Part shown: positions 1 to 8,817 of the stretch, piece by piece
How positions within the stretch are numbered: the stretch's first letter is position 1
How the letters are laid out: every line of letters starts with the position of its first letter
DNA from: Nitriliruptoraceae bacterium
GTDB lineage: Bacteria > Actinomycetota > Nitriliruptoria > Nitriliruptorales > Nitriliruptoraceae
NCBI GenBank assembly: GCA_007121785.1
Contig: SKJX01000070.1
Span: 1 to 64,000, forward strand
Direction of reading: 5' to 3'
DNA length: 64,000 bases
Program-made: the position numbers and the translations under genes
Notes under the pieces: model-generated
Databases searched by the model: none
Told to the model about the DNA's origin: nothing
The model's input: the letters and a program-made list of their open reading frames with translations, nothing else

Positions 1-222
1 CAAGGGGTGATCGAGGTCGACGGCGACGCCGCATCGGGACGCTGGTATCTCAGTGAGGTCGGCATCGACAAGGCAGGATCCCCGGTCCACTTCGTCGGCG
101 TCTACCAGGACCGGCTGGCGCGGAGCGAAGACGGCTGGGCGTTCGTGCGGCGGAAGTTCGACTTCCTCTTCCGGCAGGCCGGTGAGCAGACCCTGCGCGG
201 ATACCCCTTCCCGACCGACTGA
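1..222 (+). CDS. SnoaL/NTF2-like protein, C-terminal end (5' truncated)
   Basis: The reading frame is open from base 1 to a TGA at 220-222, so the start lies upstream of the window; the GTG at 7 is only an internal Val. The 73 visible residues carry the C-terminal half of a SnoaL-like (NTF2 fold) domain: a Gly-Arg-Trp-Tyr-Leu strand, a Gly-Val-Tyr-x-Asp strand, then a Gly-Trp segment with an Arg-rich last strand (FVRRKFDFLF). Such small cone-shaped proteins often act as hydratases, isomerases or cyclases on steroid- or polyketide-like compounds. Two more SnoaL genes occur in this window. The function cannot be told from this fragment. Confidence 0.72.
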   Translation, partial: QGVIEVDGDAASGRWYLSEVGIDKAGSPVHFVGVYQDRLARSEDGWAFVRRKFDFLFRQAGEQTLRGYPFPTD

Positions 223-349
223 TCGCTCTTGGCTCAAGGACACCTGAAGCCCCCGGGAAGGTTCGTGGGGCTGTTCCGCCTTCGTTGAGTTATGGTCCGC
301 CTACGGGAGTAGCCAGCATCGTGAAGTTCGAATTCGGGAGAGTGGACGT

Positions 350-1861
350 ATGAGGTTCATGGACCTGGTCGGAGCGAGCGCTCGGCAGGCACCGGAGAAG
401 CTCGCTGTGATCGAAGGGGAGCGACAGCTGTCGTTCGCGGAGATCGACGATCGGATCGCCCGACTGGGCGGCGCCCTACGAGCGGCTGGACTCCAACCCG
501 GTGACCGGGTCGCCCTGCTTGCCTGGAACGAGCTCGAACAGGCTGAACTCCAGGGAGCCTGCTTGCGATCGGGGTTCGTCCTCGTTCCGTTGAATACCCG
601 ACTCTCTCCCCCGGAGATCGAGTTCATCCTCAGCGATGTCCGTCCGAGCGTGTTCATCGTCGGGCGTGAGCTCGAGGAACTGGCCGAGGCCACTCTGGCG
701 CGCCTGTCGACGTCACTGCCCACCTACTACCTCGACCCGGATCGGGACGGCCCCTGCTACGACGACCTCCTGGCGAGCGGCGAAGCTGACCCGAGTCTGG
801 ATCCGGATGATCCGCACCTGCCCGCCACCATCCTCTACACCAGCGGGACGACGGGCCGGCCGAAGGGAGCGGTCATCGACCGGGCGGCGCTGACGGCCCG
901 CATGATGGCGGCGACCGTCGAGCTCGAGGTCACCTCGGACGACGTGTGGCTGCAGCCGCTGCCGATGTTCCATATCGCCAGCATCGGTGCGTTCACGCAT
1001 CTGTCACGTGGCGCCACGGTCGTCCTGCAGCCGATGTTCGATCCGAGTGGGTGCTACGACCTGCTCACCCAGCATCGGTGTACGGGCATGGTCCTGGTCC
1101 CCACGCTGATCGACATGCTGCTCGCCGCACCTGAGGCCGAGAGCTTCGACAACAGCAACCTCCGGATCATCCTGTACGGGGGCGCCCCGATCCAGCCGAC
1201 GTTGCTCCGGAGCGCCATGGAGCAGTTCGAATGCAAGTTCGAGCAGTGGTACGGGCAGACCGAACTCAGCGGCGCCACCGTGCTGCGTCCGCGCGATCAC
1301 GACCCGGATGACGACGAGAAGCTCGATTCGGCTGGTGTGCCGATGTACAGCTACGAGGTGGCGATATTCGACCTCGATGATCGGCCCGTCGAGGACGGCG
1401 AGGTCGGTGAGGTCGTCGCGCGCGGCCCGGGTGCGATGTCGGAGTACTGGGAGCGGCCGGACGAGACGGCAGCGACCGTACGCGGTGGCTGGTTGCACAC
1501 CGGCGACCTCGGATACCGGGACGAGCGTGGGTTCATCCACCTCACCGATCGTCGCAACGACCTGATCATCACGGGCGGTGAGAACGTCTATCCACGGGAG
1601 GTGGAGTTCGCGCTCGTCGAACACCCGAAGGTCCAGGAGATCGCGGTGATCGGGACGCCTGACGACCGGTGGGGAGAGATGGTCACGGCGTTCGTCATCG
1701 GGGAGGCGACGGACGAAGAGCTTGACGCCTTCGCGCGCGAGAACCTTGCTAATTACAAGGTTCCACGTCGCTGGGTGCGCTTGGAGGAACTGCCGAAGAC
1801 CGTTACCGGCAAGGTGCAGAAGCCGCCGTTGCGGGAGATGCTGTCTGCGGGAGGCGGCTGA
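350..1861 (+). CDS. AMP-dependent acyl-CoA synthetase (ANL superfamily)
   Basis: A 503-residue adenylate-forming ligase that should activate a carboxylic acid to its CoA thioester with ATP. The P-loop-like A3 motif YTSGTTGRPKG lies near residues 165-175, the YGQTE motif near 300, the HTGD motif near 383, and the C-terminal lid lysine in TVTGKVQK near 488. The ATG is preceded by GGGAGAG at about 337-343. The protein closely resembles the product of the gene at 8818-10377 along its whole length (start of domain RFMDLVGAS against RYIDLVTES), so the two look like paralogs. The acyl substrate cannot be read from sequence; medium-size or aromatic acids are typical of this subgroup. Confidence 0.93.
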   Translation: MRFMDLVGASARQAPEKLAVIEGERQLSFAEIDDRIARLGGALRAAGLQPGDRVALLAWNELEQAELQGACLRSGFVLVPLNTRLSPPEIEFILSDVRPSVFIVGRELEELAEATLARLSTSLPTYYLDPDRDGPCYDDLLASGEADPSLDPDDPHLPATILYTSGTTGRPKGAVIDRAALTARMMAATVELEVTSDDVWLQPLPMFHIASIGAFTHLSRGATVVLQPMFDPSGCYDLLTQHRCTGMVLVPTLIDMLLAAPEAESFDNSNLRIILYGGAPIQPTLLRSAMEQFECKFEQWYGQTELSGATVLRPRDHDPDDDEKLDSAGVPMYSYEVAIFDLDDRPVEDGEVGEVVARGPGAMSEYWERPDETAATVRGGWLHTGDLGYRDERGFIHLTDRRNDLIITGGENVYPREVEFALVEHPKVQEIAVIGTPDDRWGEMVTAFVIGEATDEELDAFARENLANYKVPRRWVRLEELPKTVTGKVQKPPLREMLSAGGG

Positions 1862-1995
1862 CTCACGGTTGCACCTCGGCCGCATCGACGGGCCGAGGCG
1901 TCCACGACTCGTTTGATCGTCGCTAGCTGGTCCGCAGGTTGCGGCATCACGAGGGGAACGATTCGAAGCGGCGCTGTGCGTCGGGGAGGTCCTCC

Positions 1996-3531
1996 ATGTC
2001 GACGATCGTCCGCTGGCTGGCGAACAACGTACGGTTCTACGGTTCCCGTCCGGCGGTCGTGCAGCACAACCAGGTGTGGACCTGGCAGGAGATCGCCGCG
2101 CGTGCCGCGGGCCTCGGCGTCGGGCTGGGCGAACGCGGTCTCGAACCAGGGGACCGGGTCGCGATCGTCAGTGACAACCACCCAGCCATGCTCGAGGCGT
2201 ACTACGCGGCGGCTTCGTCTGGCACCGTGATGGCGCCGGTCTCGACCCGGCTGCATGCCAAGGAACTCGACCGCTACTTCGGCGGCTACCTCAGACCACG
2301 TGCCGCGATCATCGGCCCGGGTGCGCCCGAAGCGCTCGGATCATGGATCGACGACTGCGAGCTCGTTGTCGGCCTTCCGGGGGCTGAGCGCCAAGGGGTC
2401 CCTTACGACGAACTGCTCACCGAAGGTGCCGTCCTCGACCTCGACCGTGACCCGCACCTGCCGTTCACGATCGGGCAGACCAGCGGCACCACAGGCTTCC
2501 CACGGGGGGCGGAGATCTCCCAAGCCAACGCCGCCAGCGCCATTGCGGTGTTCGTCGCGGAGCACCCGCTCCAGACAGGTGACGCGTACCTCATCCAACA
2601 CCCGATGTCGAACGTCCCGGGTGGTCCGGGTCAGCTGTTCCCACTGGTCAAGGGAGCGCGGACGGTCCTGCGACCGTCGTTCGACCCGGTGGGATGCCTG
2701 CAGACCATCGAAGAGGAACGCATCACGCACACCGTGCTGGTGCCTGCGATGCTACGTGCACTGCTCGATCTGCCCGACCGGGAGACCTACGACGTGTCGT
2801 CACTTCGCTCGGTCGTGGTCGGCGCCTCACCGGTCCCCAAGCCACTCCTCGAGGAGGCCGTCGAGGTGTTCGGGGAAGTCTTCGTACCGATGTACGGCAT
2901 GACCGAGTCCGTGTCCGTTGCGACGGTGCTCCGACGCGACGACATGTACCCGGTTGCCGAGCAGGCACCGTCCCGCCTGTCGTCTGCCGGCAAGCCCAGC
3001 GCGGGCGTTGAACTCCGTGTCGTGGACGACGAGGGGCACGAGGTGGAGGCCGACGGGTCGGCGATCGGCGAGATCCAACTACGGGGTGGGTTCGTCGTCG
3101 ACAGCTACTTCGGGGAGACGGAGGGCGGACAGGGTTCCTGGACGGACGAGGGCTTCTTCCATACCGGGGACCTCGCCACCGTCGACCCGGACGGATTCAT
3201 CACGATCGTCGACCGACTCAAGGACATCGTCATCAGCGGTGGGACGAACGTTGCCAGCCGCGAGGTGGAAGAGGTGCTGCTGACGCTCCCTGGCATCGTG
3301 GACGTCGCGGTGATCGGTACCTCGCACGAGCGTTGGGTAGAGGTTGTCACGGCTGTCGTGGTGCGAGCGGACGAGGGGCCCTCCACGAAGGAGATCGACC
3401 GCTACGCTCGGACACAGCTCAGCGGGCCGAAGATTCCGCGCCGGATCGAGGTGGTCGACGAGCTACCCCGGAACGCGATGGGGAAGGTGCTGAAGCGGCA
3501 GCTACGAGAGCGGTTCGCTGACCGTCAGTGA
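1996..3531 (+). CDS. AMP-dependent acyl-CoA synthetase
   Basis: A 511-residue ANL-family ligase starting at ATG 1996 (MSTIVRWLANN). That start has a clear GGGGAGG ribosome site at 1983-1989. The frame is open further upstream to a TTG at 1939, but that stretch has no ribosome site and low similarity to ligases. The adenylation motif reads QTSGTTGFPRG near residue 160: Arg replaces the usual Lys in xPKG, a tolerated change. YGMTE lies near 299, HTGD near 388 and the lid lysine in AMGKVLK near 496. It follows the 350-1861 ligase on the same strand with a 134-base gap, and probably shares its transcript. Confidence 0.92.
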   Translation: MSTIVRWLANNVRFYGSRPAVVQHNQVWTWQEIAARAAGLGVGLGERGLEPGDRVAIVSDNHPAMLEAYYAAASSGTVMAPVSTRLHAKELDRYFGGYLRPRAAIIGPGAPEALGSWIDDCELVVGLPGAERQGVPYDELLTEGAVLDLDRDPHLPFTIGQTSGTTGFPRGAEISQANAASAIAVFVAEHPLQTGDAYLIQHPMSNVPGGPGQLFPLVKGARTVLRPSFDPVGCLQTIEEERITHTVLVPAMLRALLDLPDRETYDVSSLRSVVVGASPVPKPLLEEAVEVFGEVFVPMYGMTESVSVATVLRRDDMYPVAEQAPSRLSSAGKPSAGVELRVVDDEGHEVEADGSAIGEIQLRGGFVVDSYFGETEGGQGSWTDEGFFHTGDLATVDPDGFITIVDRLKDIVISGGTNVASREVEEVLLTLPGIVDVAVIGTSHERWVEVVTAVVVRADEGPSTKEIDRYARTQLSGPKIPRRIEVVDELPRNAMGKVLKRQLRERFADRQ

Positions 3532-3654
3532 CCAGGGTCGCTGCGAGCCGCACGTGCCGCACGCGGTCACCTCGTCGACACGGCGCATGCCGCTCCCATC
3601 GATGTGTGGGCCACCACCACCGGAGCGAAGGGGTGTCACCGCAGGGGCCGAGGA

Positions 3655-3692
3655 CCGTCTTCGCGTGACCGTCTTCGCGTGACCCTCTTCGC
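3655..3692. repeat. 14-base tandem repeat, two full copies plus a partial third
   Basis: The unit CCGTCTTCGCGTGA occurs at 3655-3668 and 3669-3682, followed by a degenerate partial copy (CCCTCTTCGC) at 3683-3692. It lies in non-coding DNA about 330 bases upstream of the first importer gene. No role is evident. Confidence 0.75.
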
Positions 3693-3891
3693 CTGGTTCG
3701 ACCGAGGCTTCGTCGAGGTGGTGAAGGAGGGGCACGGTGTGCCGGCCCTCGTGGACCGGGCCCTTCGCGTCGCTGATCCACAGGGCTGCCGCCCCGATCA
3801 CCGCTCGCGAGGGCGCTCGGCTGGGTCGCCATCCGAGAACGACCTTCGCGCTTGAGCTCGCGCGGCCTTCGATGTCCGGCTGCGGATGTAT

Positions 3892-3932
3892 CCTTCACTT
3901 GACGTCAACCGTTAGACCGTGCAATTCTAACG
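3892..3932 (+). promoter_or_regulatory. Putative operator/promoter element upstream of liv importer 1
   Basis: Two symmetric elements lie back to back. First, the perfect 10-base palindrome TTGACGTCAA at 3899-3908, inside a copy of the ACGT-centred motif that recurs at several operon starts in this window (3892-3909). Second, the inverted repeat CGTTAGA-N9-TCTAACG at 3910-3932. They sit about 95-130 bases before the GTG of the binding-protein gene. TTGACG could also be read as a -35 box, but no good -10 follows at 17 bases. The operator role is inferred from symmetry, recurrence and position. Confidence 0.5.
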
Positions 3933-4024
3933 TTCTTAGCACGTTCTGCCGCGCTGCTGCGTGAGCCGGGGGAGCGGTCGCGGATGAGCCCCGAGGGTTG
4001 TCATCAATGGGAGAGGACGAAACC

Positions 4025-5284
4025 GTGCGAACTCGAGCCTTGAGAGCAGTTGCTTCACTGGCCGCGCTGTCGCTCGTGCTGGCGGCCTGCGCGCCAGACG
4101 AGGAGGAGGTCGACACCGAGCCGGTCGAGGAGGAACCGGACGAGGAGCCGGACGACGTCGACGACGACGTCGACGAGGCCGATGAGGCCGCTGAGCCGAC
4201 CGGCGACCCGATCGAGTTCGCCGCCGTGGTCGACCAGACCGGCGACAACGCCGTCCTCGGCGAGCTCCAGGAAGCGGCTATCGAGATGGCCGTCGGCGAC
4301 GTCAACGAGGCTGGTGGCGTCCTGGGCCGACCACTTGAGGTCATCTTCGAGGACGCCGGGGACGAGGCGTCGACGGGCGTCGCCGCCACCCAGCGGGCAC
4401 TCGCGCGGGATCCGGCCGCCATCCTGGGCCACCAGTACAGCTTCCAGGTGTTCCCGCTGCTCGACGTCATCGAAGACGCTCAAGTCCCGTTCCTCCATGG
4501 CGCACAGACGCTCGAACTCGACCTCGACAAGGACGGGAACGAGTGGATGTTCCGGGTGCGCACCAACGACGAGCTCTCCGCTCGGTCGCTGGTCGAGCTC
4601 GCCACTGAAGAGATCGGCGCCGAGCGTCCGGCCATCCACCACGGCACCGACCCGGTGTCCGTCGGCTTCCGCGAGCAGGCCGAGGTACTGCTCGATGAGA
4701 TCGGCATGGAGCCGGTGGTGACCGAATCCCACGACCTGGGCGACACCGACATGACCGCGCAGATCCGTTCGATCGTCGCCGAAGAGCCGGACGTGGTCTT
4801 CGTGCAGACCTTCGTGTCCGAGAGCGCCACCATCGCTCGTCAGCACGAGGAGCTGGGACTGGACGCGCCGGTGCTGTGGGGACCGGCCACGCTCTTCGCG
4901 GTCGATTTCGAGCTGATCGAGGCTGAACTGCTCGACGGTGACTACATGTCGCTGGACGCGGTCCCGGAACACTCCGAGGATCCGGTTGAGGTCGAGTGGG
5001 CTGAGCGGTTCCGCAGCGAGTACGACCTGTCTCCCAACGAGATCGCCTCCTCCTGGTACGCGGCGGTGTTGATGCTCGCCGACGGCATCGAGCGAGCCGA
5101 CACCACCGACCCGGAACCCTTGCGCGACGCGCTCGCCGAGAGCGACGTCAGCGAGTTCAACGGGGTGCCGCTCCCCGGATTCGAGCTGAGCTGCGACGAG
5201 CGACGCAACTGCTACAACAAGCGTGAGCTCATCCAGATCGTCGATGGTCAGATCGAGCCCGTGCTGACCTACGAGGCGCAGTAG
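4025..5284 (+). CDS. Branched-chain-amino-acid-type ABC importer, substrate-binding lipoprotein (system 1)
   Basis: A LivK/Peripla_BP_6-type receptor of 419 residues, exported and lipid-anchored, that would hand its ligand to the permeases encoded next. I take the GTG at 4025, with GGGAGAGGA at 4009-4017 as ribosome site, rather than the TTG at 3998: it gives a standard signal peptide (MRTRALRAVASLAALSLVL) and lipobox LAAC with Cys22. Residues about 25-62 form an extremely acidic Glu/Asp/Pro tether before the binding domain begins (IEFAAVVDQTG). Members of this family in catabolic islands often bind aromatic or other acids rather than amino acids, so the ligand is open. A strong hairpin follows the stop codon. 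Confidence 0.93.
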   Translation: MRTRALRAVASLAALSLVLAACAPDEEEVDTEPVEEEPDEEPDDVDDDVDEADEAAEPTGDPIEFAAVVDQTGDNAVLGELQEAAIEMAVGDVNEAGGVLGRPLEVIFEDAGDEASTGVAATQRALARDPAAILGHQYSFQVFPLLDVIEDAQVPFLHGAQTLELDLDKDGNEWMFRVRTNDELSARSLVELATEEIGAERPAIHHGTDPVSVGFREQAEVLLDEIGMEPVVTESHDLGDTDMTAQIRSIVAEEPDVVFVQTFVSESATIARQHEELGLDAPVLWGPATLFAVDFELIEAELLDGDYMSLDAVPEHSEDPVEVEWAERFRSEYDLSPNEIASSWYAAVLMLADGIERADTTDPEPLRDALAESDVSEFNGVPLPGFELSCDERRNCYNKRELIQIVDGQIEPVLTYEAQ

Positions 5285-5294
5285 GGCAACGCAA

Positions 5295-5332
5295 CGCTGG
5301 CGGGACCGGTCCGACGAGCGGCCCCGCCAGCG
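5295..5332 (+). terminator. Intra-operon stem-loop after binding-protein gene 1
   Basis: The arms CGCTGGCGGG (5295-5304) and CCCGCCAGCG (5323-5332) are perfectly complementary over 10 bases around an 18-base loop, starting 11 bases after the stop codon. There is no T-run, and the permease gene begins 118 bases further on. It is more likely a partial terminator or an mRNA-stabilising element that raises receptor over permease levels than a full stop. Confidence 0.55.
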
Positions 5333-5450
5333 CCACCGGCCCGAGAGCCTCGTAGTTCCGCGGTGCCCGTTGCTCCGAGACGAGCTGTCGAAGCGCAACG
5401 GGGCAGAGGCTCCTGCCGGGCGCCGCCTGCACGGATGATGGAGGACGAGG

Positions 5451-6317
5451 GTGCTACAGCTTACAGTCGCCGGGGTCGCGCTCGGCTCGATCTATGCCCT
5501 GGTGGCCATAGGTTTCGTGATCATCTACCGCGCCACCGGGGCGGTGAACTTCGCCCACGGTGACATGGTCACCGTGGGCGCCTTCGCCGCGCTGTGGGCG
5601 ACGACCGTCCTCGAGGCCCCGATACTGGTCAGCTGGCTCGTCGCGGTCCTCATGCTCGGTGTGCTCGGGATGCTCACCTACCGCTTCGTCTACCGGCCGC
5701 TCCGCCACCATCCATTCCTCGCGGTGGCCATCGCGACGCTCGGCCTCGCGTTCGTCTTCCGAGGCGTGCTGTTCGTGATCTTCGGCCCCCAGCCGGCGGC
5801 GTTGCCCTCACCGGTCGGTGGCGGTGCCGTCTCCATCGGCGGTGCGGTGGTCAGCCGGCACCTGCTGCTCATCATCGGCGTCACCGCCGTGCTGGTCGTC
5901 AGTCAGGCACTGTTCTTCCGTCACACCTTCCTCGGCAAGTCGTTGCGGGCCACGGCCGAGAACCAGGAGGTCGCCCGGATGCTCGGGCTCCGGACCAACC
6001 GCATCATCCTGTGGACGTTCGCCTACGGCGCCGGCCTCGCCGCCGTTGCTGGTGTGCTCCTCGCCCCGGTGCGGTTCGTGACGCTCGACCTCGGCTTCGG
6101 TGTGCTCCTGAAGGCCATCGTCGGTGCCATCGTGGGCGGGTTCGGCAGCCTTCCGGGCGCGCTGGTCGGAGGACTGATCGTCGGGCTCGCCGAGGTGTTC
6201 GGTGCGAGCCTCATCTCCTCGGCGTTCCGCGACACGTTCGCGTTCGGCATCCTGATCATCATCCTGTTGGTGAGGCCGCACGGGCTGTTCCAGGTCAAGG
6301 CGGAGGAGAAGGTATGA
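5451..6317 (+). CDS. livH: ABC importer permease, LivH type (system 1)
   Basis: A 288-residue hydrophobic inner-membrane permease of the LivH family. The signature N-terminal stretch GSIYALVAIGFVIIYRATGAVNFAHGDMV covers residues 9-37 (family core: Y-A-L-x-A-x-G-x-x-x-I-y-x-x-x-x-x-x-N-F-A-H-G). A later EAA-like loop reads KSLRATAENQEVARMLGL. About eight membrane segments are expected. GTG start at 5451, with GATGGAGGA upstream at about 5437-5445. The stop overlaps the ATG of the next gene (ATGA), so translation is probably coupled. Confidence 0.93.
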   Translation: MLQLTVAGVALGSIYALVAIGFVIIYRATGAVNFAHGDMVTVGAFAALWATTVLEAPILVSWLVAVLMLGVLGMLTYRFVYRPLRHHPFLAVAIATLGLAFVFRGVLFVIFGPQPAALPSPVGGGAVSIGGAVVSRHLLLIIGVTAVLVVSQALFFRHTFLGKSLRATAENQEVARMLGLRTNRIILWTFAYGAGLAAVAGVLLAPVRFVTLDLGFGVLLKAIVGAIVGGFGSLPGALVGGLIVGLAEVFGASLISSAFRDTFAFGILIIILLVRPHGLFQVKAEEKV

Positions 6318-8101
6318 GCCGCGCAGCGTCACTCCGGCAGGCGGCCTACCTCGCCGTCGTCATCGTCGTCATCGGAAGCATGCCACTGCTTCTCGACGCC
6401 GGCTTCTACATCCAGATCGGTGCGACCACCGGTGCGTTCATGGTCGCGGTGATCGGCTACAACCTCGTCCTCGGCGAGACCGGACTGCTCTCCCTCGGCC
6501 ATGCGGCGTTCTTCGGCGTCGGTGCCTACACCTTCTCGGTGTTACGGACCGAAGACGTGCCAACGCTGCTTGCGGTCGTGGGCGCGATCGGGCTACCAGT
6601 ACTGCTCGCGTTCTTCATCGGCGTGATCACCCTGCGCGTGCGCCACCTGTACTTCGCGATCGCGACGTTCAGCATCGCCGAGATCATCCGCAACGTGATC
6701 CGTGAGTGGGACGGGGTGACCGGCGGCGTGCTCGGGATGTCCGTGCCACGGCTCGAGATCTTCGACCGGTCGTTCTCCGGGGCGAGCGGGGCCTATCCGC
6801 TCATCCTGGCGACGATCGTGGTCGCGCTGTTCGCGCACGCCTACGTCAGCAGCTCGGCGCTCGGTCGGCGTGCCCGAGCGGTCCGAGACGACGAACTCGG
6901 CGCCGAGGCCATGGGGGTGCCCGTGCTTCGGACCTCGATCAGCATGTTCATGATCGGTGCGGTCTTCGCCGCGGCCGCTGGATGCCTCTACGCCCTGACC
7001 CTGACCTTCATCGACCCGAGCGTGCTCCACTACCACGAGTCGATCCTGCTCATCGCGATGCTGATCGTCGGTGGGGCCGGGTCGCTCGCTGGCGCCGTCA
7101 TCGGAGCGGTCGTGATCTCGCTCGCCCCGGAGCTGCTGCGCTTCATCGAGCACTGGTGGGAGATCGTCTTCGGTGTCATCATCATGCTCGCCATCCTCTC
7201 CGGTCGGCGGGGCATCGTCGGCTTCGCCGGGGACCTGTACCAACGGGTCCGTCAGCTCCGTCGTCACACGACGGCGGAGAGCGGCCTGAGCCTGGCTGAG
7301 GTGTCGGAGCGCTCGTTCACGCCGCGCGGCGAGGAACACGAGTTGGTGGTCTCCGGGGTGCGCAAGTCCTTCGGTGGGGTCCAGGCGCTCGACGGCGTGG
7401 ACGTCACCTTCCATCCGGGTGAGATCCACGCACTGATCGGCCCGAACGGTTCCGGGAAGTCCACGCTCGTCAACGTCATCACCGGCATCTACGGGCCCGA
7501 CGAGGGGGCCGTCATGCTCGGACAGACGGCGTTGCAGGGGCGTCGACCCGATGAGATCGCCCGCGCCGGTGTCGCTCGGACCTTCCAGCACACGCGGACG
7601 TTCGAGGAGCTCACCGTCCTCGACCACGTGCTTCCGATGGTCGAGTCCACGGGCCTACAGGGCGTCCAAGCCCGCGACGAGGCCCTCTCCCTGCTCGCGG
7701 CGACCGGGCTGGAGGGCACCGCCGATCTGGCGGTCGGCCGGCTCCCTCACGCCCATCTGCGGTTGATGGAGATCGCGCGGGCGCTCGCGCTCCAGCCACG
7801 GGTGCTGCTGCTCGACGAGCCCGCAGCCGGCCTCTCGGGCGAGGAGAGCGAACTGCTCGGACGGATCATCCGACAGCTGGAACGCGACCGGCTGGCCGTC
7901 GTCGTCATCGAGCACAACATGCCGTTCGTGCTCGGGCTCGCTGAGTCGGTCACCGTGCTCGGTGAGGGCAGCGTCATCGCGCGCGGCCGTCCCGACGAGA
8001 TCGTCAACGATCCCGTGGTCCAGGAGGCCTACCTCGGCGCGGAGGATTCGGGCGCAGCGGGTGACCCCGTCGACACCACGGACAACCGGAGCGAACAGTG
8101 A
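6314..8101 (+). CDS. LivM-LivG fusion: ABC permease joined to ATPase (system 1)
   Basis: A 595-residue fusion. Residues about 1-310 are a LivM permease (GYNLVLGETGLLSLGHAAFFGVGAY), and about 335-590 a LivG ATPase, joined by a short hydrophilic linker. The ATPase shows Walker A GPNGSGKST at 376-384, Walker B LLLDEP with Asp501/Glu502, and the switch histidine His534. The signature motif is degenerate: LPHAHLR at 477-483, where the usual form is LSxGxQR or LPYGxxR, so the glycine is lost. Start ATG 6314 overlaps the LivH stop. The open frame runs far upstream, but that part is only a shadow of livH. LivM-LivG fusions are known in other bacteria. Confidence 0.92.
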   Translation: MSRAASLRQAAYLAVVIVVIGSMPLLLDAGFYIQIGATTGAFMVAVIGYNLVLGETGLLSLGHAAFFGVGAYTFSVLRTEDVPTLLAVVGAIGLPVLLAFFIGVITLRVRHLYFAIATFSIAEIIRNVIREWDGVTGGVLGMSVPRLEIFDRSFSGASGAYPLILATIVVALFAHAYVSSSALGRRARAVRDDELGAEAMGVPVLRTSISMFMIGAVFAAAAGCLYALTLTFIDPSVLHYHESILLIAMLIVGGAGSLAGAVIGAVVISLAPELLRFIEHWWEIVFGVIIMLAILSGRRGIVGFAGDLYQRVRQLRRHTTAESGLSLAEVSERSFTPRGEEHELVVSGVRKSFGGVQALDGVDVTFHPGEIHALIGPNGSGKSTLVNVITGIYGPDEGAVMLGQTALQGRRPDEIARAGVARTFQHTRTFEELTVLDHVLPMVESTGLQGVQARDEALSLLAATGLEGTADLAVGRLPHAHLRLMEIARALALQPRVLLLDEPAAGLSGEESELLGRIIRQLERDRLAVVVIEHNMPFVLGLAESVTVLGEGSVIARGRPDEIVNDPVVQEAYLGAEDSGAAGDPVDTTDNRSEQ

Positions 8102-8805
8102 TCCAGGTCAAGGGACTCGAGGTCCGCTACGGGGCGGTCACCGCACTTCAGGACGTGTCGCTGCAGGTCGATGAGGGCGAGTGCGTCGCCGTGCTCGGTG
8201 CCAACGGTGCCGGGAAGACCAGCCTGCTGCGCGCGATCAGCGGTTTCGCGCCGACCGCCGCCGGCGAGATCCGCTTCAAGGACGAGTCGATCGTCGGCCA
8301 GCGGCCGGAGAACATCGTGCGCTCGGGGATGAGCCATGTCCCCGAGGGACGGGGGATCCTCGGCCAGCTGACCGTGCGCGAGAACCTCGAGCTCGCGACC
8401 GCCCCCTGGCGGCGTCGCGGCGACTCGATCGACGAGGACCTCGAGCGCGTCCACTCCCTGTTCCCGAAGCTGGCCGAGCGTCGCGACCAGCGCGCCATCT
8501 CGTTGTCGGGCGGTGAGGCGCAGATGCTCGCCATCGGGCGTGGTCTGATGGCGCGCCCGCGGGTCATGCTCCTCGACGAGCCCTCGTTGGGGCTCGCTCC
8601 CGTCATCGTCACGCGGGTCTTCGACGTGCTCGAGGAGGTCGCTGCACAGCAGCTGGCCCTGCTCATCGTCGAGCAGAACGCCAAGCAGGCGCTGCGCGTC
8701 GCCGACCGCGTCTACGTGCTCTCGCAGGGCAACGTCGTCATGGAAGGACCAGCCGCCGAGGTCCGCGACGACCCGAAGATGGCCGAGGCCTACTTCGGGG
8801 TGTAG
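8098..8805 (+). CDS. livF: ABC importer ATPase, LivF type (system 1)
   Basis: A 235-residue cytoplasmic ATPase, the second nucleotide-binding subunit of importer 1. Walker A is GANGAGKTS near residue 34, the signature LSGGEAQ near 140 and Walker B LLDEPSLGL near 160; SLGLAP is typical of LivF. It starts at GTG 8098, overlapping the preceding stop as GTGA. It completes a K-H-MG-F set, so the importer is full in four genes. With an intact LSGGE signature here, it may compensate for the degenerate signature in the LivG half of its partner. Confidence 0.94.
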   Translation: MIQVKGLEVRYGAVTALQDVSLQVDEGECVAVLGANGAGKTSLLRAISGFAPTAAGEIRFKDESIVGQRPENIVRSGMSHVPEGRGILGQLTVRENLELATAPWRRRGDSIDEDLERVHSLFPKLAERRDQRAISLSGGEAQMLAIGRGLMARPRVMLLDEPSLGLAPVIVTRVFDVLEEVAAQQLALLIVEQNAKQALRVADRVYVLSQGNVVMEGPAAEVRDDPKMAEAYFGV

Positions 8806-8817
8806 GCGCCGCCGGCT

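Larger units (their letters stand above)
3532..4024. other. Intergenic region upstream of liv importer 1
   Basis: A 493-base stretch without a convincing gene. Short open frames cross it on both strands but have no ribosome site or recognisable family. It holds a 14-base tandem repeat at 3655-3692 and, close to the importer, two symmetric elements (3892-3932) where base composition turns locally AT-rich; this is the likely promoter and operator of the transporter operon. Confidence 0.6.

Noticed and set aside
3419-3898. A minus-strand frame of 159 codons partly filling the 3532-4024 gap, and a plus-strand frame at 3604-3855.
   Set aside because: No ribosome site, no family likeness, and Arg/Ser/Gly-rich composition; treated as non-coding.
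3899-3904. TTGACG as a sigma-70-type -35 box.
   Set aside because: No convincing -10 hexamer follows at 16-18 bases, and the same core recurs in other promoters at different distances from the genes, which fits an operator better.
4055-5398. A 447-codon minus-strand frame across the first receptor gene.
   Set aside because: It is antisense to a complete lipoprotein with a signal peptide and lipobox; composition is Arg/Asp/Leu-rich noise.
5594-8101. An 835-codon frame suggesting one giant LivM-LivG protein.
   Set aside because: The first 240 codons overlap livH in another frame and have no homology; the true start is the ATG at 6314 overlapping the livH stop.
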